Shown one piece after another: positions 56,648 through 64,000 of a stretch of 64,000 nt of DNA. The translations under genes were made by a program, and so were the position numbers. Origin of the DNA: Sphingomonas sp. UBA978. GTDB taxonomy: Bacteria > Pseudomonadota > Alphaproteobacteria > Sphingomonadales > Sphingomonadaceae. Position 1 is the stretch's first letter; each line of letters begins with the position of its first letter. A model generated the notes under the pieces. It had not been told where the DNA came from and made no database searches. It was given only the letters and a program-made list of their open reading frames with translations. The stretch is from the NCBI RefSeq assembly GCF_002292295.1, contig NZ_DBBS01000014.1, positions 95,247-159,246 of the forward strand. Reading direction: 5' to 3'.

Positions 56648-58738
56648 TCAGCCTTCCAGAATGGCGCGGACGCGGTCGGCGATGACTTCCATGGCGAAGG
56701 GCTTGGTGACCAGCGCCATATTGGGCGCGAGCGGGCCGTTGCCGATCACGGCGTTTTCCGCATAGCCGGTGATGAACAGCACCTTGAGCTGCGGCAGCAA
56801 GGCCATGGCGGCGTCGGCGACCTGACGCCCGTTCATCTGGCCGGGCAGGCCGACGTCGGTGATGAGCAGGTCGACCTGCGCGCCGGTGGCGAGGAGGCGC
56901 ATCGCCGCGGCACCGTCGCCCGCCTCGAGCACGGTATGGCCCATCTCCTCGAGGATCTCGACCACCAGCATGCGGATCGTCGGTTCGTCGTCGACGACCA
57001 TCACCGAATGCCGGCCCTCCGCCGCGACCGGCAGGACGGCGCCGACCGGGGCGCCCTCCTCCTCCGCATCGCCGTAATGGCGGGGCAGGTAGATGCACAT
57101 CGTCGTGCCCTGGCCGAGTTCGGAATAGACGCGCACCTGCCCGCCCGACTGGCGCGCGAAGCCGTAGATCATCGACAGGCCGAGCCCGGTGCCCTCGCCC
57201 ATCGGCTTGGTGGTGTAGAAGGGGTCGAAGGCGCGCGCCTGCACCTCCGGCGTCATGCCGGTGCCGGTGTCGGTGACGCAGAGCGACAGATACTGGCCGG
57301 GTTCGAGATCGCGGTCGCGCGCGGCGCGCTGGTCGAGCCAGCGGTTGGCGGTCTCGATCGTGATGTGGCCGCCGTCGGGCATCGCATCGCGCGCGTTGAT
57401 GCATAGGTTGAGCAGCGCGTTTTCGAGTTGGTTGGGATCGACCATCGCCGGCCAGAGGCCGCCGGCGCCGACCACCTCGATCTCGACGCCGGGGCCGACG
57501 GTGCGCTGGATCAGGTCGCGCAGCCCGTCGATCAGGCGGTTGATGTCGGTCGGCTTGGGATCGAGCGTCTGGCGGCGCGAGAAGGCGAGCAGCCGGTGGG
57601 TGAGCGCCGCGGCACGGCGGGCGGCGCCGAGCGCTGCGGTCGAATAGCGTTCGAGCTCGCCGATCCGGCCCTGACGGATGCGCACCTGCATCATCTCGAT
57701 CGCGCCCGAGATGCCGGTCAGCATATTGTTGAAATCATGGGCGAGGCCGCCGGTGAGCTGGCCGACCGCCTCCATCTTCTGCGCCTGCCTCAGATGCGCC
57801 TCGGCGACCATCAGTTCGCGCGTGCGCTCCTCGACCTGCTGTTCGAGGCTGGCGGTGAGCGCGGCGAGCTCGTGCTCGACGCGGCGGCGCTCGACCGCGT
57901 CGCGGACGCGTTCGGCGATGTCGCGGACGAAGGCGATTTCTTCGGGCAGCCATGGCCGCGGGACGGCATTGTTGAGGTAGAGCAGGGCGACGAAGCCGCC
58001 CTGTTCGGTGACCGGCATGTTGATGAACGACAGCGCCGCAAGGCCCTTCAGCCCCTCGGCGGTGTCGCGGGTGCGGGGATCGTCGTAGACGTTGCCGATC
58101 GCGACCGTGTCGCCGCGCTTCAGATCCTCGATATAGGAGCCATAGTCGCGGAAGTGGAGGATCGAGGGCAGCGGCGCGATGCCCGGCGCGCACCAAGGAC
58201 GCTCGGTGACGATCGTCTCCGCCTCGCGGTCGATCGTGCCATAGCCGCAGCGGCTGACGTCGAGCATCCGGCCGAGGATTTCGACCGCGGCATAAGCGAG
58301 GTCGGCGGGATCGCCGGCGCTGCGCAGGGCGTCGTTGAGCTGGACGAGCGCCTGCAGCCGCATTTCCGCCGATTTGCGCGTATCGATGTCGAAGCTGATA
58401 CCCGGAAAGCGGATCGCGCGACCGTCGGCGTCGAGCGTCGCCCGGCCCCGCGCCGCGACCCAGCGGGCGCGGCCGTCGGGCTGGCGCAGGCGATAGTCGC
58501 TCTCGAACGGCTCGCCGCTGGCGAGCGCGGCGGCGATCTCCGCCTGCACGCGCGGCGCGTCGTCGGGATGCATCGCCGCGAAGAAGCGGTCGATCGGGGC
58601 GCCGGCACGCGCCGCGGCGGCGTCGACGCCATAGAGGCGGGCGAAGGCGGGATCGGCGGTGACGCGGTCTGCCACCACGTCCCAGTCCCAGCTGCCGACG
58701 CTGATCGCGCCGGAGGTCTTCAGGTCTTCATCGGCCAT
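56648..58738 (-). CDS. PAS-GAF hybrid sensor histidine kinase with receiver domain
   Basis: 696 residues, cytoplasmic. PAS (about 10-125: SWDWDVVADRVTADPAFARL), GAF (about 135-290: ADLAYAAVEILGRMLDVSRC), coiled coil, HisKA with GGLAHDFNNMLTGISGAIEM, ATPase with NALLNLCINARDAMPDGGHI, DTGTGMTPEV and GEGTGLGLSMIYGFARQSGG, and a C-terminal receiver (about 575-690) with LLITDVGLPGQMNG. No LOV cysteine motif, so the PAS domain is not a flavin photoreceptor of that type. A 29-base gap separates it from a small disordered protein gene upstream. Signal unknown. Confidence 0.93.
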   Translation of the reverse strand: MADEDLKTSGAISVGSWDWDVVADRVTADPAFARLYGVDAAAARAGAPIDRFFAAMHPDDAPRVQAEIAAALASGEPFESDYRLRQPDGRARWVAARGRATLDADGRAIRFPGISFDIDTRKSAEMRLQALVQLNDALRSAGDPADLAYAAVEILGRMLDVSRCGYGTIDREAETIVTERPWCAPGIAPLPSILHFRDYGSYIEDLKRGDTVAIGNVYDDPRTRDTAEGLKGLAALSFINMPVTEQGGFVALLYLNNAVPRPWLPEEIAFVRDIAERVRDAVERRRVEHELAALTASLEQQVEERTRELMVAEAHLRQAQKMEAVGQLTGGLAHDFNNMLTGISGAIEMMQVRIRQGRIGELERYSTAALGAARRAAALTHRLLAFSRRQTLDPKPTDINRLIDGLRDLIQRTVGPGVEIEVVGAGGLWPAMVDPNQLENALLNLCINARDAMPDGGHITIETANRWLDQRAARDRDLEPGQYLSLCVTDTGTGMTPEVQARAFDPFYTTKPMGEGTGLGLSMIYGFARQSGGQVRVYSELGQGTTMCIYLPRHYGDAEEEGAPVGAVLPVAAEGRHSVMVVDDEPTIRMLVVEILEEMGHTVLEAGDGAAAMRLLATGAQVDLLITDVGLPGQMNGRQVADAAMALLPQLKVLFITGYAENAVIGNGPLAPNMALVTKPFAMEVIADRVRAILEG

Positions 58739-58767
58739 CGGCGGCGAATCGTCTCTCGTCGGTGGGA

Positions 58768-59019
58768 TCAGGAAGCGTCGGTCGCCCGGCGGCGCGCCTC
58801 GGTCGCGGCGTCCTCTTGCGGCAGGCCGGTATCGATCGGGGCATTGGGCGTGGTGCCGTGCGGCGCGGTGCCCGGCGTCGCCGATCGCGGGCCGAGGCCG
58901 CCGCCGCCCGGACTGGTGTCGCGCGATCCGTCGTGCAGCACGCCGGCGGCGGTATCAGCGTCACGCGGCGCAATGCCGTCGGGGGCGTCGGGGGCGTTGC
59001 TCGGTTGCTCGGTCGGCAT
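58768..59019 (-). CDS. Small disordered protein, unknown function
   Basis: 83 residues, rich in Gly, Pro, Asp, Thr and Ala, with no predicted fold or membrane segment. AGGAG lies six bases before the ATG, which argues for real translation. Probably cotranscribed with the hybrid kinase that follows. I do not recognise it. Confidence 0.65.
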   Translation of the reverse strand: MPTEQPSNAPDAPDGIAPRDADTAAGVLHDGSRDTSPGGGGLGPRSATPGTAPHGTTPNAPIDTGLPQEDAATEARRRATDAS

Positions 59020-59096
59020 GGACTTCTCCTATGTTGGGCCGCCAACGTTCTGCAAGGCGGAGCGATCCTGCGTTTTCCGACGAACCGAGCGGCGCC

Positions 59097-60566
59097 TCAG
59101 CGCGCGGTCGCGGCGATCGCCGTACGGTCCCAGCCGCCGCCCATCGCCTGATAGAGCGCGACATAGGCGGTGGCGCGGTCGGCGCGCGCCTGCACCAATG
59201 CGAGTTCGGCGGTGAGCAGGCCGCGCTGGGCGTCGAGCTGTTCGATGTACGAGGTGTAGCCGGCGCGATAGCGGTTGCTGGCATTGCGCAGCGCACCGGC
59301 GAGCGCATCGACCTGCAGCCCCAGCGCGGTCGCCTGTTCGGCCGAGCGCTGGACGCCGGCGAGCGCATTGTCGACCTCCTGGAAGGCGACGAGCGCGGTG
59401 CGGCGATAGGCGAAGGCGGCCTGATCCCGGCGGGCGGTGGCGATGTCGCTCTGCGCGCGCAGCCGGCCGCCGTCGAAGATCGGCGAGAGGATGCTGGCGC
59501 CGATCGAGAAGACGCCGATCGGATTGGCGAGCGCGGTCGACAGGACGACGCCGGCCGAGCCGGTGAGCGCGAGATTGGGCAGCATCGCCGCGCGTGTGCT
59601 GTCGAGCGTGCGGTCGGCGGCGACCAGGGTCTGTTCCGCCTGGAACAGGTCGGGCCGGCGGCGGAGCAGGTCGGCGGGCAGACCGTCGGGGATCGCGGGC
59701 GCGACCAGCCGGTCGAGCGGCACGCCGCGCGGAATCGGGCCGGGGCTGGTGCCGAGCAGCAGGCCGAGCGCATTCTCCTGTCGGCTGATCGCGAGTTGCG
59801 CGGCGGGGACGAGCTGCTGGGTGGCGCGATATTCCGCCTCTGCCTGCCGCAGTTCGAGGTTGGAGGTGTAGCCGGCCTCGGCGCGGCGGCGCGCGATGCG
59901 CAGCGCCTCGGTGCGGGCGGCGAGCGTCTGTTGCGCGACGGCGAGCCGCTGGTCGAGCGCGCGCAGGGTGATGTAGCCGGTGGCGACGCCGCTGGCGATG
60001 GCAAGGCGGACGGTGTCGCGCGCGCCCTCGCTGGCGAGCAATTGCGCCTGCGCGGCGCGGGACGCCTGCCGCAGCCGGCCGAACAGGTCGAGGTCGTAGC
60101 TAGCGGTGATCGCCGGCTGCGCGCCGATCGCGTCGCTGGGCGTGCCGAGCGGGCTGACGGTCTGGCCGGTGGTGCCGGGCAGGGTGCCGCCGAGCGTCGG
60201 CGTACGCTGCGCGGCGGCGAGGCGGGCGCCGGCACGCGCCTCGTCGATGCGCGCGGCGGCGGCGGCGAGGTCGACGTTGTCGGCGAGCGCGCGGTCGATC
60301 AGGCGGGTGAGGACGGGATCGCCGAACGCATTCCACCAGTCGGCGCGGATCGGCTGGCCGTCGCCGAGCGCGGTGCGCCATTGCGGCGGTGCGACGACGG
60401 CGCTGGTGGCGGGTGGTGCGGGGCGGGGGCCGATGCAGGCGGCGAGGGTGAGGCAGAGCAGGGTCGTGCACGCGAAGGCGCGAAGGCGCGACGATGGGGC
60501 GCCGGATGCAGCCGCGGTCCGTTCATCAGCGACCCGGCTGGAACGCGATGCCGTCGCCAGCGGCAA
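59097..60566 (-). CDS. RND/EmrAB-type outer membrane efflux lipoprotein (NodT/OprM family)
   Basis: 489 residues if it starts at TTG 60566; mature protein starts at the cysteine of TLAAC (codon 60435-60437). Two OEP repeats: WWNAFGDPVLTRLIDRALAD, YDLDLFGRLRQASRAAQAQL, and FDGGRLRAQSDIATARRDQA near the C-terminus. TolC-like channel for the EmrA/EmrB-type genes upstream on the same strand. The region that should hold the start codon is made of an inverted-repeat element; no ATG or GTG lies in frame there, so the start is uncertain. Confidence 0.85.
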   Translation of the reverse strand: MPLATASRSSRVADERTAAASGAPSSRLRAFACTTLLCLTLAACIGPRPAPPATSAVVAPPQWRTALGDGQPIRADWWNAFGDPVLTRLIDRALADNVDLAAAAARIDEARAGARLAAAQRTPTLGGTLPGTTGQTVSPLGTPSDAIGAQPAITASYDLDLFGRLRQASRAAQAQLLASEGARDTVRLAIASGVATGYITLRALDQRLAVAQQTLAARTEALRIARRRAEAGYTSNLELRQAEAEYRATQQLVPAAQLAISRQENALGLLLGTSPGPIPRGVPLDRLVAPAIPDGLPADLLRRRPDLFQAEQTLVAADRTLDSTRAAMLPNLALTGSAGVVLSTALANPIGVFSIGASILSPIFDGGRLRAQSDIATARRDQAAFAYRRTALVAFQEVDNALAGVQRSAEQATALGLQVDALAGALRNASNRYRAGYTSYIEQLDAQRGLLTAELALVQARADRATAYVALYQAMGGGWDRTAIAATAR

Positions 60567-60596
60567 GACATCTTCGCGCCTTCGCGCCTTTGCGTG
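60469..60596. repeat. Inverted repeat with GCGAAGGC arms over the start of the efflux lipoprotein gene
   Basis: Left arm 60469-60496 and right arm 60569-60596 are inverted and match at 26 of 28 positions. Each arm is built of GCGAAGGC-type units. The left arm is read as the residues SSRLRAFA just before the signal helix of the lipoprotein, so the element overlaps coding sequence. Same family as 15623-15759. Confidence 0.85.
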
Positions 60597-60633
60597 AAAC
60601 CAAACCGGGTACCGCGCGGACAGGGCGATATGG

Positions 60634-60665
60634 GTTCTCGCGGAGACGCGGAGGCGCGGAGGTGT
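60634..60665. repeat. Solitary arm of the GCGGAGG-type repeat family
   Basis: GTTCTCGCGGAGACGCGGAG followed by GCGCGGAGGTG, close to the arms at 15623 and 15730 including the trailing GGAGGTGTTGCG. Lies between the 60469-60596 inverted repeat and the GIY-YIG gene. Apart from these repeats the 60567-60788 stretch shows nothing. Confidence 0.65.
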
Positions 60666-60788
60666 TGCGGCTGTGGCGATCGGCAGGGTTTGATCGCGAC
60701 GTGCAGCGTCAATTAGAGGCTGCGCCGCCGAGTGAGGCAGCGCCAGTACCCAATGCCCTTCGTCACCCCGGACGGCATGTTCGTCGTC

Positions 60789-61097
60789 ATGAGCGATCGG
60801 CAACCGTGCGTCTACATGCTGGCCAGCGGCTTCAATGGCACGATCTACACCGGCGTGACATCCAATTTGGTCGGCCGGGTGATGCAGCATCGGGCCGGTA
60901 CTTTCGAGGGCTTCACCAGCCGTTACGGCGTCGCGATGCTGGTATGGTTCGACATCGCGGACACGATGGAAAGCGCCATCGCCAGCGAGAAGCGGATCAA
61001 GGCATGGCGTCGTGACTGGAAGAAGAACCTGATCGAGCGGGACAATCCCGATTGGGCGGATTTGGCGGTCGGTCTCGGATTGCCGCCGCTGGAGTGA
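60789..61097 (+). CDS. GIY-YIG nuclease-family protein
   Basis: 102 residues from ATG 60789; ATG 60753 and 60732 are alternatives. Single GIY-YIG domain: CVYMLASGFNGTIYTGVTSN (the VYM...IYTG pair stands for GIY...YIG), RVMQHRAGTFEGFTSRYG, and glutamate in AIASEKRIKAWRRDWKKNLI. YhbQ-like small nucleases cut branched or damaged DNA. It is antisense to, and interrupts, the efflux operon, and is bordered by palindromic repeats on both sides. Confidence 0.88.
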   Translation: MSDRQPCVYMLASGFNGTIYTGVTSNLVGRVMQHRAGTFEGFTSRYGVAMLVWFDIADTMESAIASEKRIKAWRRDWKKNLIERDNPDWADLAVGLGLPPLE

Positions 61098-61126
61098 TCG
61101 CATGCCTCTCGCTCGCGGAAGGGTGG

Positions 61127-61147
61127 ACCCCGGAACAAGTCCGGGGT
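61127..61147. repeat. Short palindrome after the GIY-YIG gene
   Basis: ACCCCGGA (61127-61134), loop ACAAG, TCCGGGGT (61140-61147): a perfect 8-bp stem 30 bases after the GIY-YIG stop and 37 bases from the convergent efflux gene stop. Identical-looking elements are common between genes in sphingomonads. It may act as a bidirectional terminator. Confidence 0.75.
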
Positions 61148-61183
61148 GACGGGGGTGTTTTGGCGGGGGGAACACCGGATCAC

Positions 61184-62332
61184 TCACCGGATCACCGGGC
61201 CGTTGGTGGTGTCGATGCGGGCCTGGACCGACATGCCGGGGCGGAGGCGGTTGCGGAGGGGCTGGCCGGGATCGATGCGGATGCGGACGGCGATGCGCTG
61301 GGGGACCTTGGTGAAATTGCCGGTGGCATTGTCGGCCTTGAGCACCGCGAATTCCGATCCGGCGGCGGGCGAGATGCGTTCGATATGGCCGGAGAGGCGC
61401 GCGTTGGCGAGGCCGTCGACGGTGAAGCTGGCGGGCTGGCCGACGGTCATGCGCGCGGTCTGCGCTTCCTTGAAATTGGCGATCACCCAGGTTTCGGGCG
61501 GGACGAGGAACATCAGCTGCGAGCCCGCCGTCACATACTGGCCGACGCGGACGCCGACCTCGCTCAGCCGGCCGCTTTCGGGGGCGCGGATGACGGTGTT
61601 GGCGAGGTCGATCTGGGCGAGGCGGCGGGTCGCCTCGGCGCCGGAAACGCCGGCGCGCTGGCCGCCGCGGCCGACCTGGACGGTGCGGATGTCCTGCTGC
61701 GCGATCTGGCGGGCGGCATTCGCCTGTTGCACCGCAGCCTGCGCCTGTCGCCGCGCCGCGAGCGTCTGGTCGCGCTCGCGCAAGCTGACCGAGCCGTCGG
61801 TGACGAGGTCGTTGACGCGGTTCATGTCCGCCTGCGCGCGCATCAACTGCGCCTGCGCATTGGCGACGGCGGCGGTCTGCGCGGCGAGGCTGGCGGTGCG
61901 GCTGCGTTCGGATTGCAGCGCGTTGGCGAGCGTCGCCTCCTGCGCGTTGACCTGTGCGCTCGCCTGATCGACGCGCTGGCGGTAGATGCGGTCGTCGATC
62001 TGGACGAGCGGCTGGCCCGCCGTCACGTCCATGAAGTCGCGGACATAGACCTGCGTGACATAGCCCGAGACCTGCGGCGCGATCACCGTGGTGCGGCCGC
62101 GGACATAGGCGTTGTCGGTCGACTGATAGGCGTTGGCGAAGGGCGGCAGACGCCACGCCGCGAGCACCGCGAGCACGCCGCCGAGCGCGAGCGCGACGAT
62201 GACGAACAAGGCGGTGCGGCTGGGCGGCCGCGGGCGCCAGCCGGAGCCGGCGGGGTCGCTCGGCGGGGTGGCCGCGGCCTGCGCTTCCTCGGTGGCGGGG
62301 ACGGGATCGACGGGGCTGCGGCTGTCAGTCAT
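61184..62332 (-). CDS. emrA: EmrA/HlyD-family membrane fusion protein
   Basis: 382 residues. Cytoplasmic Pro/Ala-rich start, one membrane helix (about 42-62), lipoyl half-motif YVRGRTTVIAPQVSGYVTQV, long coiled coil (about 120-230, Gln/Ala-rich), then RAPESGRLSEVGVRVGQYVT and a C-terminal beta-barrel. Links the inner-membrane MFS pump to the outer-membrane channel. Ten bases separate it from the pump gene. Confidence 0.93.
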   Translation of the reverse strand: MTDSRSPVDPVPATEEAQAAATPPSDPAGSGWRPRPPSRTALFVIVALALGGVLAVLAAWRLPPFANAYQSTDNAYVRGRTTVIAPQVSGYVTQVYVRDFMDVTAGQPLVQIDDRIYRQRVDQASAQVNAQEATLANALQSERSRTASLAAQTAAVANAQAQLMRAQADMNRVNDLVTDGSVSLRERDQTLAARRQAQAAVQQANAARQIAQQDIRTVQVGRGGQRAGVSGAEATRRLAQIDLANTVIRAPESGRLSEVGVRVGQYVTAGSQLMFLVPPETWVIANFKEAQTARMTVGQPASFTVDGLANARLSGHIERISPAAGSEFAVLKADNATGNFTKVPQRIAVRIRIDPGQPLRNRLRPGMSVQARIDTTNGPVIR

Positions 62333-62341
62333 CGTTGGCGG

Positions 62342-64000
62342 TCATGCTGGGGTCCCGGCGAGGGCGGCGCGTCGTTCCCGGCGCGCGCGGCGGATCATGA
62401 GGAAGAGGAGGTAACAGAAGGTCAGCGCGGCGAGCAGCGCGATCAGGCGGAAGACGTCGTCATAGGCGAGCACGTTCGCCTCGCGCGTCGCGGTCTGCGA
62501 CAGGATCGCGCCGCCCTCCGCGCTGCGCAAGGCGGGGTCGCCGACGACGCGCGACACCGAAGCGCCGCCCGCCGCCAGCCGCTGCGCGACGATCGGGTCG
62601 GTCGGGTCGATGCCCTGCACCAGCGCGGCGCTGTTCGCCTTTTCCCGGATCACCTGATAGCTGCCGAGCAGCGCGGTGCCGGCGAGGCCGCCGATCGAGT
62701 TTATCATGCCGAACAGGGCGATGAAGCTGATGATGTGGCCCGAGCCCTTCTGGAGTGCGCGCGTCATGCCGAACAGGAGCGCGGGGCCGAGGAAGTAGGT
62801 GGCGGCGAAGGCGATCAGCGCCTGCGTCACGTACATCTGCGGCGCGCGCGTGAGGCTGGTAGCGTGGCTGTCGATGAACGCGGCGACGGCGACGAGGCCG
62901 ATCGCGAGCATGATCGGATGCGCCAGCCGGGTGACGTCGAGCGTCACCGCGCTGAGGATGACGCCGGCGACCGAGGCGATGAAGATGATCGTGAAGAACA
63001 GCACGAGCTGGTCGTTGTTCTGGCCCAGAATGGTGAGCAGGCCGACCGCGGCATAGGTCTGTTCGGACAGGACGATGCGCGCCATGATCGTGACGATCGT
63101 GAAGCGGACGATATCGGCGCTGCCCAGCCAGCGGGTGTTGAGCAGCGGATTGACGCGGTGATGCTCGATGTAGAGCGCCGCGCCGAGCATCGGGATCGCG
63201 GCGATCAGCGCCCAGCCGATCCATGGCGCATTGGTCCACCAGACGATGCGGCCCAGCCCGAGCACCGCGGCGAACAGTGCCATCGCGCCGGCGAACAGGA
63301 CGAAGGTGAGGAAATCGAGCCGTTCGAACGCCTTCGACCGCGTCGTCGGCGGCAGGCGGAGCAAGGCGACGGCGGCGAGGCTGAGCAACGCCAGCCCCAG
63401 TTCGAACAGGTAGAGCGTGCGCCATTGCGACATGGCGAGCAGGTCGGGCGAGAACAGCCGGGCGAGCGGCGTCGCGCATTGCGGGATGCCGATGCCGACC
63501 ACCACCGCCTTCAGCCGCCATTTGAGCGGCAGCGCCTGCATCATGTAATAGAGGCACAGGCTGGTGACGGCGGCGCCGGCCATGCCGCTGGCGGCGCGGA
63601 CGAGGATGGCGGTGTCGAAGCCGCGGACGAACAGGTGGCCGAAGGTCAGCGCGGCATAGATGCTGAGGAAGATCATCGCGAAGGGCCGGAGGCCATATTG
63701 CGCGCGGAACTTGATGAGCAGCAGGTTGATGCTGACGTTGGTCATCACATAGACCGTCGGCAGCCATGCGATCTCCGCCGGGTCGAGGCCCAGCGCGCCC
63801 TGCAACGTATAGGTGTTGGCGGAGATGAGCGCGTTGCCGAAGCCGCCGGTCAGCCCGAGCAGCACCGCGATCACGCCATAGGCGATGCGGTGGCGCGTCC
63901 GGTGCTCCACCGAGCCGGGCGAACCGGGAATCGCCGGGACCTCGTGGGGCAGGAAGTCCCAATGTTCTTCGGACAGGAAACGGCGCAGCCGGGCGAGCAT
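62342..64000 (-). CDS. emrB: DHA2-family MFS multidrug transporter (EmrB-like)
   Basis: 552 residues to the window edge; an ATG lies exactly at 64000, so this may be the full protein or extend further. About fourteen helices, with GFGNALISANTYTLQGALGL, WLPTVYVMTNVSINLLLIKF and a C-terminal SYQVIREKANSAALVQGIDP loop as in EmrB/FarB-like drug:proton antiporters. First gene of the efflux operon emrB-emrA-nodT. The substrate is unknown. Confidence 0.88.
   Translation of the reverse strand: MLARLRRFLSEEHWDFLPHEVPAIPGSPGSVEHRTRHRIAYGVIAVLLGLTGGFGNALISANTYTLQGALGLDPAEIAWLPTVYVMTNVSINLLLIKFRAQYGLRPFAMIFLSIYAALTFGHLFVRGFDTAILVRAASGMAGAAVTSLCLYYMMQALPLKWRLKAVVVGIGIPQCATPLARLFSPDLLAMSQWRTLYLFELGLALLSLAAVALLRLPPTTRSKAFERLDFLTFVLFAGAMALFAAVLGLGRIVWWTNAPWIGWALIAAIPMLGAALYIEHHRVNPLLNTRWLGSADIVRFTIVTIMARIVLSEQTYAAVGLLTILGQNNDQLVLFFTIIFIASVAGVILSAVTLDVTRLAHPIMLAIGLVAVAAFIDSHATSLTRAPQMYVTQALIAFAATYFLGPALLFGMTRALQKGSGHIISFIALFGMINSIGGLAGTALLGSYQVIREKANSAALVQGIDPTDPIVAQRLAAGGASVSRVVGDPALRSAEGGAILSQTATREANVLAYDDVFRLIALLAALTFCYLLFLMIRRARRERRAALAGTPA

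Noticed and set aside
59097..62156. Single 1019-codon frame covering the efflux lipoprotein and the opposite frame of emrA
   Set aside because: The upper part overlaps emrA in another frame and is arginine-rich with no homology; only the part after about 60566 is the lipoprotein.

Overview
The window is a GC-rich bacterial chromosome segment that most resembles an alphaproteobacterium of the Sphingomonadaceae (Sphingomonas-like). Pointers are the many TonB-dependent receptors, the PhaR/PhaC/PhaA set, an orphan CpaF ATPase, an AcvB-like/MprF operon, a NodT-type outer-membrane lipoprotein with EmrAB-type partners, and several families of short palindromic repeats of the kind scattered through sphingomonad genomes. 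This placement is inferred from gene content. No rRNA, tRNA, CRISPR array, insertion sequence or phage was seen.

Layout. 1-336: tail of an upstream gene and a tandem duplication carrying a REP-like hairpin. 329-6313: pectin-type locus with two secreted PL22 (oligogalacturonate lyase family) beta-propellers around a TonB-dependent receptor and a split molybdate regulator (Mop plus ModE DNA-binding half). 6310-10827: nicotinamidase, an OB-fold periplasmic protein divergent from a QseBC-like two-component system, and an Old Yellow Enzyme. 10900-13348: SMP-30 type lactonase and alpha-ketoglutarate semialdehyde dehydrogenase, which could finish oxidation of uronic acids released by the first locus. 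13533-18328: TonB receptor plus complete BtuFCD/FecBCDE-type ABC importer. 18369-22572: alanine racemase and polyhydroxyalkanoate genes (phaC-like, thiolase, phaR).

22594-34582: envelope and secretion genes: retropepsin-like PDZ protein, a GT22 (ALG/PIG-B-like) mannosyltransferase of lower GC, CpaF, a membrane trypsin-like protease, an HExxH metallopeptidase with TPR-like tail, and a large TonB receptor followed, after a strong terminator, by a TPR/aspartyl-hydroxylase fusion. 34835-41789: small exported protein, FMN alpha-hydroxy-acid oxidase, class II aldolase, Crp/Fnr regulator, UvrA, and a basic Ala/Pro-rich protein. 41902-45336: single-chain MmeI-like (type IIL) restriction-modification enzyme with a low-GC target-recognition region.

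45416-64000: M61 peptidase, PQQ glucose dehydrogenase, acetate permease with DUF485 partner, the acvB/virJ-like - DUF2147 - mprF/lpiA operon for aminoacyl-phosphatidylglycerol, a CitE-like lyase, a PAS-GAF hybrid histidine kinase with a small disordered protein, and an EmrB-EmrA-NodT efflux operon interrupted by a divergent GIY-YIG nuclease gene that sits between palindromic repeats.

Most interesting leads: the TonB receptor/TPR-hydroxylase pair, the repeat-flanked GIY-YIG unit, the mosaic restriction enzyme, the split ModE, and PL22 enzymes whose usual metal-binding HPH motif appears as EPN.
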